A stretch of 64,000 nt of DNA from Aeromonas piscicola (GCF_000820005.1 NZ_CDBL01000057.1:1-64000), one strand, 5' to 3'. Counted from the stretch's first letter, positions 1-9,620 are shown. Program-made: numbers and translations. Notes: a model not told the origin generated them from the sequence alone.

Positions 1-278
1 ATCATGTTTTTAACGTAGTCAGCGTGACCCGGGCAATCTACGTGCGCGTAGTGACGGATGGCGGTGTCGTATTCTACGTGGGAGGTGTTGATGGTGATAC
101 CACGCTCACGCTCTTCCGGCGCCTTGTCGATCTGGTCGAAGGCGAAAGCTTTACCACCGAAGTGCTTGGCCAGCACGTTGGTGATGGCGGCGGTCAGGGT
201 GGTTTTACCGTGGTCAACGTGGCCGATGGTACCCACGTTAACGTGCGGTTTATTACGCTCAAATTTTTCTTTAGACAT
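1..278 (-). CDS. tufB: Elongation factor Tu, 5' part (partial)
   Basis: EF-Tu carries aminoacyl-tRNA to the ribosome as a GTP-bound complex. The visible N-terminal 92 residues begin [14 protein letters not shown] and contain the GTPase P-loop GHVDHGKTT, the switch I stretch ending in RGITI, and the G3 motif [12 protein letters not shown]. The gene runs off the left edge, so the C-terminus is not seen. The start is the ATG at 278-276, preceded by a GAGGGACGAT purine stretch. The upstream tRNA cluster on the same strand is the arrangement of the tRNA-tufB operon in enteric bacteria, which is why this copy is called tufB rather than tufA. Confidence 0.95.
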   Translation of the reverse strand, partial: MSKEKFERNKPHVNVGTIGHVDHGKTTLTAAITNVLAKHFGGKAFAFDQIDKAPEERERGITINTSHVEYDTAIRHYAHVDCPGHADYVKNM

Positions 279-371
279 GATCGTCCCTCTAAACTAACGC
301 TGAGTACGCGGTGGCAAGCTAACCACAGAACAGTTTATATGATGGATTTGAATCTGGTGGGGAAGAGAGGT

Positions 372-446
372 TGGTGCTGACAGCCAGGTTCGATTGCCGA
401 ACTCACCCGAAGGTGTGACTCTTGGTATCGCCTGAGCCATATCAGC
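372..446 (-). pseudogene. Degenerate tRNA-Thr-like element in the tufB leader
   Basis: Read on the minus strand, this 75-nt element starts GCTGATATGGCTCAG and ends TGTCAGCACCA, as expected for the tRNA-Thr that normally precedes tufB. The acceptor stem still pairs over seven positions with one T-G wobble, CCA is encoded, and a D-stem (GCTC/GAGT) can form. The interior is broken: the anticodon region collapses to CACC-TTCG-GGTG with no 7-nt loop or recognisable threonine anticodon, and the 5-bp T-stem cannot form. It sits 5 nt from tRNA-Gly and about 90 nt before tufB. Likely a decayed tRNA-Thr, possibly kept as a processing signal; the latter is inference. Confidence 0.6.
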
Positions 447-450
447 ATCT

Positions 451-525
<75 letters not shown>

Positions 526-563
526 ATTTCTCTAACCCAAAGAACTCAAACCGCAGAGAAATA

Positions 564-648
564 TGGTGGAGGGAGAAGGATTCGAACCTTCGAAGGCAGA
601 GCCGTCAGATTTACAGTCTGATCCCTTTGGCCGCTCGGGAACCCCTCC
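564..648 (-). tRNA. tyrU: tRNA-Tyr (GTA)
   Basis: An 85-nt class II tRNA with a long variable arm. The anticodon loop in CAGACTGTAAATCTG gives GTA (tyrosine). Acceptor stem GGAGGGG pairs with CTCCCTCC (one wobble) and CCA is encoded. It is the first tRNA of the cluster here; the thrU copy that precedes tyrU in E. coli is not seen upstream. Confidence 0.95.
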
Positions 649-740
649 AATGCATAAATGCCACAACGGTAATTCTGCTTGCACCCGTTGTTTCGTCGCT
701 TTTGCCGGGCAAATAGGCGACAGACATCCAAGCGTCGCGC

Positions 741-769
741 ATTTTATTGTAAGGATTTTGGGGATGCAA
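741..769 (-). promoter_or_regulatory. Promoter of the tRNA-tufB operon
   Basis: On the minus strand, TTGCAT (764-769) and TAAAAT (741-746) are separated by 17 nt and followed by a GC-rich discriminator (GCGCGACGC). A GC-rich discriminator is typical of stringently controlled stable-RNA promoters. It lies about 90 bp upstream of tRNA-Tyr. Confidence 0.65.
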
Positions 770-909
770 CCATTGCTCCTTGCAAAATGTGCATTATTGC
801 CGGGAAGCATGCAAAAAAGGACTCAGTCTCTGCTCGAATCCGCTGCGTCTCTTGTCGCTCCCCACCCCTTGGTGTATGGTCGCCCTGCCCAAGAAACAGT
901 GATGACACC

Positions 910-1848
910 ATGACGACAGAGCATAACCCCTATCTGCAATTCACCCGCGAACAATGGGCGTTATTGCGCGATGCTGTCCCCCTGACCCTGACCGAACACG
1001 ATTTGCAGACCCTGCGCGGGATCAACGAGAAGGTGTCATTGCAGGAGGTGGAAGAGATCTATCTGCCCCTCTCCCGCCTGCTCAATCTCTACGTCAAGGC
1101 CAAGCAGCGCCGCAGCCGGGTACTGGAGCAGTTCCTCGGCCAGTCCCGTGGCAAGGGCACCTACATCATCAGCATCGCCGGCAGCGTGGCGGGGGGAAAG
1201 AGCACCACGGCCCGCATCATGCAGGCACTGCTGGAGCGCTGGCCCGAGCACCCAAGGGTGGAGCTGGTCACCACGGATGGCTTCCTCTATCCCAACAAGG
1301 TGCTGGAAGAGCGCGGCCTGATGCGTCGCAAGGGCTTTCCGGAATCCTACGATATCCGCCATCTGGTGGAGTTTGTCGCCAATATCCGGGCCGGCCACGA
1401 GAAGGTCGAGGCCCCCGTCTACTCCCACCTCATCTACGACATCATCCCCGATGAGAAGAAGGTGGTGGAGCAGCCTGACATATTGATCCTGGAAGGGCTC
1501 AATGTGCTGCAAAGCGGCATGGATTACCCGCAGGAACCCCATCGCGTCTTCGTGTCGGATTTTGTCGATTTCTCCATTTATGTAGATGCCGATGCCGAGT
1601 TGCTGCGTACCTGGTATGTCGAGCGCTTCCTCAAGTTCCGCAGCGGCGCCTTCTCGGATCCGGACTCCTACTTCCATCACTACGCCAAACTGGCGGAGAG
1701 TGAAGCCAGCAAGATTGCCAACACCATATGGCAAGATATCAACTATCTGAATCTGCAAGAAAACATCCTGCCGACCCGGGAACGGGCCAACCTGATCCTG
1801 ACCAAGGGTCACGAGCATGCCATCGAGCAGATCAAGCTGCGCAAGTGA
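910..1848 (+). CDS. coaA: Type I pantothenate kinase
   Basis: Phosphorylates pantothenate in the first, feedback-regulated step of coenzyme A synthesis. The 312-residue protein starts [16 protein letters not shown] and carries the Walker A motif GSVAGGKST at residues 91-99, then TTDGFLYPN and DFSIYVDA, as in E. coli CoaA (316 residues). The open frame extends 77 codons upstream, but that extension overlaps the divergent tRNA promoter and shows no CoaA similarity, so the ATG at 910 is preferred. It stands alone, divergent from the tRNA-tufB operon, and ends just before a strong hairpin shared with the convergent birA. Confidence 0.95.
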   Translation: MTTEHNPYLQFTREQWALLRDAVPLTLTEHDLQTLRGINEKVSLQEVEEIYLPLSRLLNLYVKAKQRRSRVLEQFLGQSRGKGTYIISIAGSVAGGKSTTARIMQALLERWPEHPRVELVTTDGFLYPNKVLEERGLMRRKGFPESYDIRHLVEFVANIRAGHEKVEAPVYSHLIYDIIPDEKKVVEQPDILILEGLNVLQSGMDYPQEPHRVFVSDFVDFSIYVDADAELLRTWYVERFLKFRSGAFSDPDSYFHHYAKLAESEASKIANTIWQDINYLNLQENILPTRERANLILTKGHEHAIEQIKLRK

Positions 1849-1875
1849 TGACCGAGGCACACAGTACCTGAACGA

Positions 1876-1904
1876 AGAGGGGGCCCGCAGGCCCCCTCTT
1901 TCAT
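1876..1904. terminator. Hairpin between coaA and birA
   Basis: AGAGGGGGCC-CGCA-GGCCCCCTCT is a 10-bp GC-rich stem with a tetraloop, followed on the plus strand by TTTCATT. It lies between two convergent genes and terminates coaA; it may also act on birA. Confidence 0.8.
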
Positions 1905-1925
1905 TGCATTCGCAGTGACAAGGAC

Positions 1926-2891
1926 TCAGTCGCCCCGGCGCAGGGAGATTTCGCCCCCCAGATAGAACTTTATCCCCTCACTTGTCTCCAGGCGCAGGGC
2001 GCCGCGATCATCTATGCCGCGAGCTACCCCACGAATTTCCTGATCCCCCATCAGGAGGCGCACCGGCCGGCCGGCGAAGTGATCGAGCCGGTTCCAGTTG
2101 TCGACAAAGCTGGCCAGGCCACTCTGCTCGAAGGTCAGCAGGGCCTGTTGCAGGTGCTCGAGCATGCGGGCGGCCAGCAGATTGCGATCCACCAGTTCAG
2201 GCTGTATGTGGCGCAGCTCGGACCAGGCCTGATCGATCCGTTCGCCCTCCCGGGCCGGCATCGCCAGATTGAGGCCCACCCCGATCACCAGGTTGCAGCT
2301 GGCGCCGGCGCTACCGCTCATTTCCACCAGAATGCCGGCCAGCTTGCGGCCCTGATAATAGAGATCGTTCGGCCACTTCAGCTCGACCCCCGGATAACCC
2401 AGCGACTCCAGCGCCTGCACCACGGCCACACCGACCGCCAGACTCAGACCCATGGCCGCCGCCATACCCTGCTCGAGCCGCCAGTACATGCTCAGGATCA
2501 GCTGGCAGCCGAAGGGAGAGACCCAGGGCTTGCCACGGCGACCGCGCCCCGCTGTCTGGCACTCGGCCAGACAGCTCTCGCCGGACTGCAGCTGGTTGAC
2601 CCGCTCCAGCAGGTACTGGTTGGTGGAGTCGATCACCGGGAAGCAGTGCACCGGCGCCATGGGGGCCAGCGCCTGCAACTGCACCTGATCGTACAGTGCC
2701 ATGGGCACCGCCAGCCGATAGCCCTTGCCGGTCAGACTGAACAGATCCAGCCCCAGCTCCTTGAGCGCAGCCATGTGCTTGCTCACGGCCGCACGGCTGA
2801 TGCCGAGCTGCTCACCGAGCTGCTCGCCTGAGTGGAACTGGCCATCGCTGAGCAGGGTGATCAGCGTCTGTCTGGTGGGAGTAAGTGTCAT
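1926..2891 (-). CDS. birA: Bifunctional biotin operon repressor / biotin-protein ligase
   Basis: Activates biotin to biotinyl-5'-AMP, attaches it to the carboxyl carrier protein of acetyl-CoA carboxylase, and represses the biotin operon. The 321-residue protein has an N-terminal winged helix (residues about 8-60, LGISRAAVSKHMAAL), the ligase motif GRGRRGKPW at about 115-123, then KWPNDLYY and a C-terminal SH3-like domain. Length matches full BirA, so the repressor domain is retained. Its ATG overlaps the murB stop (ATGA), indicating translational coupling in a murB-birA operon. Confidence 0.95.
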   Translation of the reverse strand: MTLTPTRQTLITLLSDGQFHSGEQLGEQLGISRAAVSKHMAALKELGLDLFSLTGKGYRLAVPMALYDQVQLQALAPMAPVHCFPVIDSTNQYLLERVNQLQSGESCLAECQTAGRGRRGKPWVSPFGCQLILSMYWRLEQGMAAAMGLSLAVGVAVVQALESLGYPGVELKWPNDLYYQGRKLAGILVEMSGSAGASCNLVIGVGLNLAMPAREGERIDQAWSELRHIQPELVDRNLLAARMLEHLQQALLTFEQSGLASFVDNWNRLDHFAGRPVRLLMGDQEIRGVARGIDDRGALRLETSEGIKFYLGGEISLRRGD

Positions 2892-3925
2892 GCCAGTACC
2901 TCATCGAGCCAGGTCTCACCGGTCAGGCCCATGAAGCGCACCTCGTGCTCCAGCACCACCCCGAATTTCTGCTCCACACTGTCGCGCACATGGGCCGCCA
3001 GGGCGATGAGCTCCATGGCGCTGGCGCCCCCCAGGTTGACCAGCACCAGCGCCTGCTCCTGATGAACCGCGGCGCGGCCGATGGCAAAGCCCTTGAGGCC
3101 GCACTGATCTATCAGCCAGCCCGCGGCCAGCTTGGCCTGCCCTTCCCCGGCCGGGTAGCAGGGCATGTGCGGATATTGCTGCTTGAGCGTATCGGCCAGC
3201 GCCATCGTCACCACGGGGTTCTTGAAGAAGCTGCCCGCGTTACCGAGCACGGCGGGATCCGGCAGCTTGGCACGGCGGGTGGCACAGACGGTATCGAAAA
3301 TCGCCTGCGCGGTGGGCGCATCCCCGAGCGCCGCCAGCGGGCCGTAACCCAGCACCGGCGCCCAGGCCTTGGGCAGGCGCAGGCCGACGGCTGTGATGAA
3401 ATGGGAATCCTGACAGGCGTGCTTGAAGATGCTGTCGCGGTAGCCGAAGTGACAATCGGCGGCATCGATGCGCTCCAGCTGGCCACTCTGCCAGTTGAAC
3501 GCCTCGACATAGGCACAGAAGCTGGCCAGCTCGACCCCATAGGCACCTATGTTCTGTACAGGCGCGGCGCCGACCGTGCCCGGGATCAGCGCCAGATTCT
3601 CCAGGCCGTACCATCCCTGTTGCAGGGCGTGGCACACCAGCTGATGCCACTCTTCCCCGGCCGCCACGTGCAGCAACCAGTGCCCCCCCTCATCCTGCAG
3701 CTGAATGCCCTTCAAACGGTTGAGTACCACCAGACCGGAAAAATCATTGCAAAACAGCACATTGCTGCCGCCACCCAGCACCAGGCGAGGCAGGTCGGTC
3801 AGTTCAGGGTTAGTCACTAGTTGCTGCAGGTCGTCGACCTGTTCCACCTCCGCCAGCCAGAGGCAATGGGCATCTAGGGCGAGGGTGTTGAGCGTCAACA
3901 AGGAGGCGTGAGGGGTGAGTTTCAT
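2888..3925 (-). CDS. murB: UDP-N-acetylenolpyruvoylglucosamine reductase
   Basis: FAD enzyme that reduces UDP-GlcNAc-enolpyruvate to UDP-MurNAc, the second committed step of peptidoglycan synthesis. The 345-residue length is that of the E. coli-type (type I) enzyme. The FAD-binding segment VLGGGSNVLF is near residues 49-58, NIGAYGVEL is in the middle, and GNAGSFFKNPV contains the conserved catalytic Ser region. The last codons overlap birA by 4 nt. Confidence 0.95.
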   Translation of the reverse strand: MKLTPHASLLTLNTLALDAHCLWLAEVEQVDDLQQLVTNPELTDLPRLVLGGGSNVLFCNDFSGLVVLNRLKGIQLQDEGGHWLLHVAAGEEWHQLVCHALQQGWYGLENLALIPGTVGAAPVQNIGAYGVELASFCAYVEAFNWQSGQLERIDAADCHFGYRDSIFKHACQDSHFITAVGLRLPKAWAPVLGYGPLAALGDAPTAQAIFDTVCATRRAKLPDPAVLGNAGSFFKNPVVTMALADTLKQQYPHMPCYPAGEGQAKLAAGWLIDQCGLKGFAIGRAAVHQEQALVLVNLGGASAMELIALAAHVRDSVEQKFGVVLEHEVRFMGLTGETWLDEVLA

Positions 3926-4052
3926 CTGCGTGTCCCGACAATGGCAAGCGGGCAGTCTACCTTATATTCCCGCAGGACGAAAAATCCGGCCCTCTTTTCG
4001 GACTCAATCCGCTGGAGTACAGTATGCGGCTTCGACTGTTGAGGAAGTACTC

Positions 4053-4706
4053 ATGAACAACCAATTTGCCGTCATCGGCCTGGGGCTGTTTGGCAGCGCC
4101 CTGTGCGAAGAGCTGCAACGGCAGGATGCCGAGGTGCTGGCGATTGATATCGACGAGAGCAAGACTCGTCAGATCGCCACCCTGTGCAACCATGTCGTCG
4201 TCGCCGATGCGACCGATGAGGCCACGGTGGCCGAACTGGGGCTGGCCAATTTTGACATCGTCTTCGTCGCCATAGGTGACAACCTCGAGACCAGCATACT
4301 CACCACGCTGGTACTGAAAGAAGCAGGAGTGAAGAAGGTCTGGGTCAAGGCACGCGACAAGTTCCACGCCAAGATCCTGCAAAAGGTCGGCGCAGACAAG
4401 GTGATCAACCCCGAGTGGGACATGGGTCGCCGGGTCGCCCAGAGCATGCTGGACAACCGGCTGTTCGACTACCTGGAGCTGGGTCACGACATGGTGCTGA
4501 CCGAGTTCGTCATAGGTCTGCCGCAAAATGGCCGCACCCTGGCCGAGTTGCACCTGCTGCAACAGACCGAGCTGCAACTGCTGGCCATCAAGCGTGGCCA
4601 GGTGCTGCACAACGTGCTGACCGGCAAGATGGAGCTACAACTGGGTGACATCCTGATCCTGGCGGGCAACAAGCATGCCATCGACCACTGGCTGGAAACC
4701 TTATGA
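4053..4706 (+). CDS. ktrA: KtrA potassium uptake regulatory subunit (RCK/TrkA-N)
   Basis: Cytosolic nucleotide-binding ring that gates the KtrB channel-like K+ transporter. The 217-residue protein starts MNNQFAVIGLGLFG with the Rossmann glycines G9, G11 and G14 and an acidic end to strand 2 (DIDES), followed by a TrkA-C/RCK_C domain. This is one RCK unit, the KtrA size, not the double-length TrkA. Start ATG at 4053 follows GAGGAAG. Its stop overlaps the ktrB start (ATGA), so the two form a coupled operon. Confidence 0.93.
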   Translation: MNNQFAVIGLGLFGSALCEELQRQDAEVLAIDIDESKTRQIATLCNHVVVADATDEATVAELGLANFDIVFVAIGDNLETSILTTLVLKEAGVKKVWVKARDKFHAKILQKVGADKVINPEWDMGRRVAQSMLDNRLFDYLELGHDMVLTEFVIGLPQNGRTLAELHLLQQTELQLLAIKRGQVLHNVLTGKMELQLGDILILAGNKHAIDHWLETL

Positions 4707-6058
4707 CACGTTGGCGTAGCAGCTACGCCTTCGCCCTGCACCGGGATGATGAGTCCCGCTGGAGCGAAGCCAAGCTGATCCTCGGCAGTTTCCTGATCAT
4801 ACTGCTGGTCGGTACCCTGTTTCTGGTGCAGCCCTCCAGTCACAACGGCGAGGTCACCTTCGTCAACGCCCTGTTCACCGCCACCTCGGCCATCAGCGTG
4901 ACCGGCCTCGGGGTGGTGGATACCGGCACAGTATTCACCCTGCAGGGGCAGATCTTCCTGATCATGCTGATGGAGATTGGCGGCCTGGGCCAGATGACCA
5001 TGACGCTGCTGCTGATCGCCATGTTCAGCAAGCGGGTCGGCCTGCGCCAGCAGGTACTGGCCAAGGAGGCGCTGGGCCAGGAGGGATCGGTCAACATCAT
5101 TCAGCTGGTGAAGCGCATAGTGCTGTTTGCCTTCATCGCCCAGCTGATCGGCACCGGCCTCATGGCGATACGCTGGGTGCCCGAGATGGGCTGGGAGCGT
5201 GGCCTCTATGTCAGCTTCTTCCACGCGGTATCGGCCTTCAACAACGCCGGCTTCTCGCTGTTTGCCAACAATCTCATGGACTACAGAGACGACCCCGTCA
5301 TCATCCTGACCATAGCCGCGCTGATCATCCTGGGGGGGATTGGCTTCACCGTCATCGTCGATCTGGTACGCAACCGCCGCTGGCGCAAGTTGAAGCTGCA
5401 CAGCAAGCTGATGCTGATCATGACGCCAGCCCTGTTGCTGGCCGGCACCCTGATGTTCTGGCTGCTGGAGCACAACAACCCGGGCACTCTCGGCAAGGCC
5501 TCCCTCGGGGGCCAGTGGCTGGCGGCCTTCTTCCAGTCCACCAGTACGCGGACCGCGGGTTTCAACTCCATCGACGTAGGTCAGATGGTACCCGCCTCCC
5601 TGCTGTTCATGATGATGCTGATGTTTATCGGTGCCGGTGCCACCTCTACCGGTGGTGGTATCAAGGTAACCACCTTTGCGGTGGTGCTGCTGGCCACCAA
5701 GGCATTCCTGACCAAGCGCCCCCACGTCACCGCCTTTGGCCGGACCCTGTCGCCCCAGATAGTGACCCGTTCGCTGGCCATTATCATCGTCAGCACCATG
5801 GTGCTGATGTTGGCCATGTTCCTGCTGATGATCACTGAGCAGCAATCCTTCGACAAGATCATGTTCGAGACCATATCGGCGTTTGCCACCGTGGGCCTAT
5901 CCACCGGCATCACCGCGGGCCTGAGCGACCCGGGCAAGCTCATTCTGGTGCTGGTGATGATCTGCGGCCGTCTCGGCCCGCTGACCCTGGCCTTCATGCT
6001 GGCGCGCCCGAGCGAGACCCGCATCAAGTACCCGGAAGAGGGTGTCTATACGGGCTGA
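4703..6058 (+). CDS. ktrB: KtrB potassium-translocating membrane subunit
   Basis: Inner-membrane K+ uptake subunit of the TrkH/KtrB superfamily, classically Na+-dependent in Vibrio alginolyticus KtrAB. The 451-residue protein has a short cytosolic N-terminus and repeated membrane-P-loop-membrane units; the pore segments include TATSAISVTGLGVVD, SAFNNAGFSLF, TRTAGFNSIDVG and FATVGLSTGIT, each with the conserved pore Gly. Length matches KtrB rather than TrkH. Followed by a strong terminator. Confidence 0.93.
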   Translation: MTRWRSSYAFALHRDDESRWSEAKLILGSFLIILLVGTLFLVQPSSHNGEVTFVNALFTATSAISVTGLGVVDTGTVFTLQGQIFLIMLMEIGGLGQMTMTLLLIAMFSKRVGLRQQVLAKEALGQEGSVNIIQLVKRIVLFAFIAQLIGTGLMAIRWVPEMGWERGLYVSFFHAVSAFNNAGFSLFANNLMDYRDDPVIILTIAALIILGGIGFTVIVDLVRNRRWRKLKLHSKLMLIMTPALLLAGTLMFWLLEHNNPGTLGKASLGGQWLAAFFQSTSTRTAGFNSIDVGQMVPASLLFMMMLMFIGAGATSTGGGIKVTTFAVVLLATKAFLTKRPHVTAFGRTLSPQIVTRSLAIIIVSTMVLMLAMFLLMITEQQSFDKIMFETISAFATVGLSTGITAGLSDPGKLILVLVMICGRLGPLTLAFMLARPSETRIKYPEEGVYTG

Positions 6059-6076
6059 GCCCGCATCTATAAGAAC

Positions 6077-6106
6077 AAGGGGCCATCATGGCCCCTTCTC
6101 TTTCTC
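6077..6106 (+). terminator. Terminator of ktrAB
   Basis: AAGGGGCC-ATCAT-GGCCCCTT stem-loop followed by a pyrimidine-rich CTCTTTCTCC tract, 19 bp after the ktrB stop. topB converges on it from the other side. Confidence 0.75.
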
Positions 6107-6130
6107 CGCATTAACGCCCGGTTCAACGGC

Positions 6131-8101
6131 TCAGGCCACCTTGGCCTTGACCGGTCGCTTGCCCGCACTCTTGCGAGCCGTGCCAGCCGTCCCCGCACTG
6201 CTCTTGCGGCGGGTGAAGCGCTGCTTGCTGGCCCCCGGTGCGGCCTTGGGCAAGGCGCTGAAGCTGGCGCCGGAATCCTGCCTGGCCCCCTCGATCAAGG
6301 TGTTCAACTGCTCCGTCAGCGGCCCCATAAATTGCTGGTAGCTGGCGTGCCGTTCGGCGATCTGGCCCAGGCTCTGCTCCCACAGGGCCGTCATGTCCGG
6401 TGTGGTGGCGGTGGCCGGCAGCGCCAGGATCAGTGCCCGTCCAGTGGGCGTGCCCTTGATGCTCTTGCCCTGGCGCACCAGAAAACGGCGCTTGAACAGC
6501 AGGTCTATGATGCCGGCCCGGGTCGCCTCTGTGCCCAGGCCATCGGTCTCGCGCAGTGTCTTGCGGATCTCGGGATCCTGCACGTAGCGGGCTATGCCGG
6601 TCATGGCGGCCAGCAGGGTGGCGTCGGTGAACGACTTGGGCGCCTGGGTCATCTTCTCCAGCAGCTCGCCGCGCTCGCACAGCAGTTGCTCCCCCTCTTT
6701 CAGGGCGGGCAGGGTACCGGCTTTCTCTTCGTCGTCATCTTCTTCGACCCCCAGCAGCGCCTTCCAGCCCGCCTTGAGGATGCGGCGAGCCTTGGCTTGG
6801 AACAGGCCACCCGCGATACGCAGCAGCACCTTGCTGTCGTTGTACTCGAACGGGGGATAGAACTGCAGCAGGTACTGGCGCGCCACCAGACCGTAAATTT
6901 TGGCCTCATCGCCGCTGAGGCTGGCCTCGTTGCCGCGTTTCTCGGTGGGAATGATGGCGTGGTGGGCATCCACCTTGCTGTCATTCCACGCCTTGCTGCG
7001 GATCTTGCCGTCCGCCTCGCTCACCGCCCTGGCCAGCACCGGCGCGGTCGCGGCTATGGCCTCCCGTATCTGGGCAGCCCGGTTGAAATGATCGCTCGGC
7101 AGGTGGCGACTGTCGGATCTCGGGTAGGTGATGAGCTTGTGGCGCTCGTAGAGCCCCTGACACACATCCAGCACCCGCTTGGCATCCATGCCAAAACGTT
7201 TGGCGGCATCGATCTGCAGGCTGGAGAGGTTGTAGGGCAGCGGCGCCGCCTGTTTGCGGGCCTGCTCCTCCACCCCTTCCACCGATGCGGGTTGACCCTG
7301 GATCCGCTCCACCACCTTGGCGGCCAGCGCCCGGTTGAGCACTCGCCCCTCCTCGTCCTGCCAGGGCAGGCAAGCCTCGGAAGGCAGCCACTTGGCGCTG
7401 AAGCGCTCGTTGCCCTCGGTCACCACATGGGCCAGCACCTCGTAGAAGGGCTTGGGTACGAAGGCCTCTATTTCCAGATCCCGCCGCACCACCAGCCCCA
7501 GCAACGGGGTCTGCACCCGGCCGACCGACAGCAGCTCGCTGCAACCGCCCTTGCGACCGAGCAGGGTGTAGGCCCGGGTCATGTTGATGCCATAGAGCCA
7601 ATCGGCGCGGCTGCGGGCCAGCGCCGATACCGCCAGCGGCACGAACTCCTTGTTGTCCCTGAGCTTGTCGAGGGCACGGCGCACTGCCGGCGGGTTGAGA
7701 TCGCTGATGAGACAGCGCTGCACCGGCCTGGTCTTGGGGTAGCCGAGAAAATCGATCACCTCATCCACCAGCAGTTGCCCTTCCCTGTCCGGATCGCCGG
7801 CATTCACCACGCAGTCGGCCTGCTTGATCAACCGCTTGATGACGGTGAGCTGGGTTTTGGTCTTGGGCTTGGCCACCAGTTGCCACTGGGCGGGGATGAT
7901 GGGCAGTTGCTCCATGCGCCACTGCTTGAAGGCGGCGTCGTAGGCATCGGGCTCGGCCTGCTCCAGCAGGTGGCCGATGCACCAGGTCACCACGTCCCCC
8001 TCGGCAGTCTCGATGAAGCCCTCCCCCTTCTTGTGGGGCTTGGGCAACACATCGGCAATGGCGCGGCCCAGACTGGGCTTCTCGGCGATAAAGAGTCGCA
8101 T
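6131..8101 (-). CDS. topB: DNA topoisomerase III
   Basis: Type IA topoisomerase that decatenates and resolves recombination and replication intermediates, usually with RecQ. From the ATG at 8101 the protein is 656 residues (E. coli TopB 653) and begins [20 protein letters not shown], the TOPRIM domain with its catalytic Glu; DPDREGQ gives the metal-binding acidic residues, and [13 protein letters not shown] holds the catalytic Tyr. The C-terminus is basic ([12 protein letters not shown]), suited to DNA contact. In-frame start codons upstream (8110, 8173) are disfavoured because they run into a LexA-like operator at 8118-8137. Confidence 0.95.
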   Translation of the reverse strand: MRLFIAEKPSLGRAIADVLPKPHKKGEGFIETAEGDVVTWCIGHLLEQAEPDAYDAAFKQWRMEQLPIIPAQWQLVAKPKTKTQLTVIKRLIKQADCVVNAGDPDREGQLLVDEVIDFLGYPKTRPVQRCLISDLNPPAVRRALDKLRDNKEFVPLAVSALARSRADWLYGINMTRAYTLLGRKGGCSELLSVGRVQTPLLGLVVRRDLEIEAFVPKPFYEVLAHVVTEGNERFSAKWLPSEACLPWQDEEGRVLNRALAAKVVERIQGQPASVEGVEEQARKQAAPLPYNLSSLQIDAAKRFGMDAKRVLDVCQGLYERHKLITYPRSDSRHLPSDHFNRAAQIREAIAATAPVLARAVSEADGKIRSKAWNDSKVDAHHAIIPTEKRGNEASLSGDEAKIYGLVARQYLLQFYPPFEYNDSKVLLRIAGGLFQAKARRILKAGWKALLGVEEDDDEEKAGTLPALKEGEQLLCERGELLEKMTQAPKSFTDATLLAAMTGIARYVQDPEIRKTLRETDGLGTEATRAGIIDLLFKRRFLVRQGKSIKGTPTGRALILALPATATTPDMTALWEQSLGQIAERHASYQQFMGPLTEQLNTLIEGARQDSGASFSALPKAAPGASKQRFTRRKSSAGTAGTARKSAGKRPVKAKVA

Positions 8102-8117
8102 GGCAAACATACCTGAA

Positions 8118-8137
8118 TACTGTATATGCGAACAGTA
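8118..8137 (-). promoter_or_regulatory. LexA (SOS) box upstream of topB
   Basis: The palindrome CTGT-N8-ACAG sits inside a 20-bp segment that agrees with the enteric LexA consensus TACTG(TA)5CAGTA at 16 of 20 positions, including all outer ones. It lies 17 bp upstream of the topB ATG, where LexA would block RNA polymerase. This predicts damage-inducible topB. Confidence 0.75.
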
Positions 8138-8467
8138 TATACCGAGCCTTTTGCAAAGCCCAAGCCCGGCCACCCGCGGGTTCGGTGATCACGAGCACAC
8201 AGTCGGTCAGCGACGCGACTCGGGGTCAAGGATGCAACTACCCTTGAGGATGCTCATGCGAGCCAGATGATGAAACTTGGCCCGAACGAGTGCGAACGGG
8301 ATGATAAAGGAGCCGAAGTTAAATTAAATTCAATTAAATGATAAAATACGAAATAATAAATGCATTTAAAATAACAATACAAAATAAAAATCATGATGGA
8401 GGTCAAGCCCCTACCTCTCCCTAGCTACTACTATATTGGTAATATTTGATCGTAGGAAAACGCCGCC
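8138..8467. other. Intergenic region upstream of torC
   Basis: About 330 bp without a convincing gene. The part next to topB is GC-rich. From about 8310 to 8395 it is very A/T-rich (runs such as AAATTAAATTCAATTAAATG), unlike its surroundings and consistent with a bent or H-NS-bound control region for torCA. The torC ribosome site is TAGGAAAACGCC. No clear TorR-type decamer repeats were recognised. Confidence 0.5.
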
Positions 8468-9598
8468 ATGCTTGGAAAATTATTGAGAAAGACCTGGTTC
8501 TGGCTCCTGCTGCTCGGGGCCCTGCTGGGCGTCGCGGCATTGGGTGTCACAGTGACAGTGATGCATAAAACCAGTTCTACCGAGTTCTGCGTCTCCTGCC
8601 ACTCCATGCAAACCCCGCTGGCCGAGTATCAGGGCAGCGTCCACTTCCAGAACGTGAAGGGCATCCGGGCCGAGTGTGCAGACTGCCACATCCCCAATGA
8701 ACCCAGCGCCTATCTGTGGACCAAGATCCGCGCCGTGAAGGATATCTATCATGAGGCTATCGGCACCCTCGATACCCCAGAGAAATACGAATCACACAAG
8801 CTGCGCATGGCCCAGTCGGTGTGGGACGAGCTCAAGGCCAATGACTCTGCTACCTGCCGCAGCTGCCACAGCTACGCCGCCATGGACATTCTGGCCCAGC
8901 GCCCCAATGCCCGGGCCGAGCACCCGGTCGCCATCAAGGAAGGCCAGACCTGCATCGACTGCCACCGCGGTGTCGCCCACATCATGCCTGACATGAGCGA
9001 GCTGGCTGCCGCCGGTGCGAGCGAGCTGGCCCAGGCTGCCGCCCAGACCCCGGCCAACGTCACCACCCGTTACGCCATCGCCACGGCACCGCTGTTCCTC
9101 GATGCCGCCGCCAAGACAGACGAAGGCACCCTGATGCCCTCCACCAAGGTGGAAGTGCTGGCCAACGAAAATGGCCGCGCCCAGGTGCAGATCGAAGGCT
9201 GGCAGCAGGACGGCGTGAGCGAAGTCTTCTACGCCGCCCCCGGCAAGCGGATCCTCAGCGTACTGGTCGGCGATAACGCCAAAAAATCCCTGGTCACCGG
9301 CCAGAGCGAAACCGACAGCGCCACCAACCTCACCTGGCATCAGGTCAAGCTGACCGCCTGGGTGGATCAGAGCCAGCTCATCGGCGATCAGGGCAAGCTG
9401 TGGCAATACGCCTCCACCCTGATGTCCAACAACTGTACCGGCTGCCACGGCCTCACGGCGCTGGATCACTTCAATGCCAACCAGTGGATCGGCGTCATCA
9501 AGGGGATGGAATCCCGTACCTCCCTGACCCCGGAACAGGCTCGCATGTTGACCCAATACGTCCAGAAACATGCCAGTGACATGAGCGCGGCGCACTAA
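8468..9598 (+). CDS. torC: Pentaheme c-type cytochrome, TMAO reductase electron donor
   Basis: Membrane-anchored cytochrome that passes electrons from menaquinol to periplasmic TorA. The 376-residue protein has an N-terminal membrane anchor (about residues 11-32) and five haem motifs: CVSCH (41-45), CADCH, CRSCH, CIDCH and, far downstream, CTGCH. The first four form the NapC/NirT domain and the fifth sits in the C-terminal TorC-specific domain. This 4+1 pattern separates TorC from NapC. torA follows 22 bp later. Haem attachment requires periplasmic export and the Ccm system. Confidence 0.92.
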   Translation: MLGKLLRKTWFWLLLLGALLGVAALGVTVTVMHKTSSTEFCVSCHSMQTPLAEYQGSVHFQNVKGIRAECADCHIPNEPSAYLWTKIRAVKDIYHEAIGTLDTPEKYESHKLRMAQSVWDELKANDSATCRSCHSYAAMDILAQRPNARAEHPVAIKEGQTCIDCHRGVAHIMPDMSELAAAGASELAQAAAQTPANVTTRYAIATAPLFLDAAAKTDEGTLMPSTKVEVLANENGRAQVQIEGWQQDGVSEVFYAAPGKRILSVLVGDNAKKSLVTGQSETDSATNLTWHQVKLTAWVDQSQLIGDQGKLWQYASTLMSNNCTGCHGLTALDHFNANQWIGVIKGMESRTSLTPEQARMLTQYVQKHASDMSAAH

Positions 9599-9620
9599 GG
9601 CTGGCACAGAGGAAATCGTC

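Noticed and set aside
4484..5845. 453-codon minus-strand ORF opposite ktrAB
   Set aside because: Gln/His/Gly-rich antisense shadow; ktrB is unambiguous on the plus strand.
6332..8116. 594-codon plus-strand ORF opposite topB
   Set aside because: Antisense shadow of a high-GC gene; composition is Gly/Gln/His-rich with no known domain.
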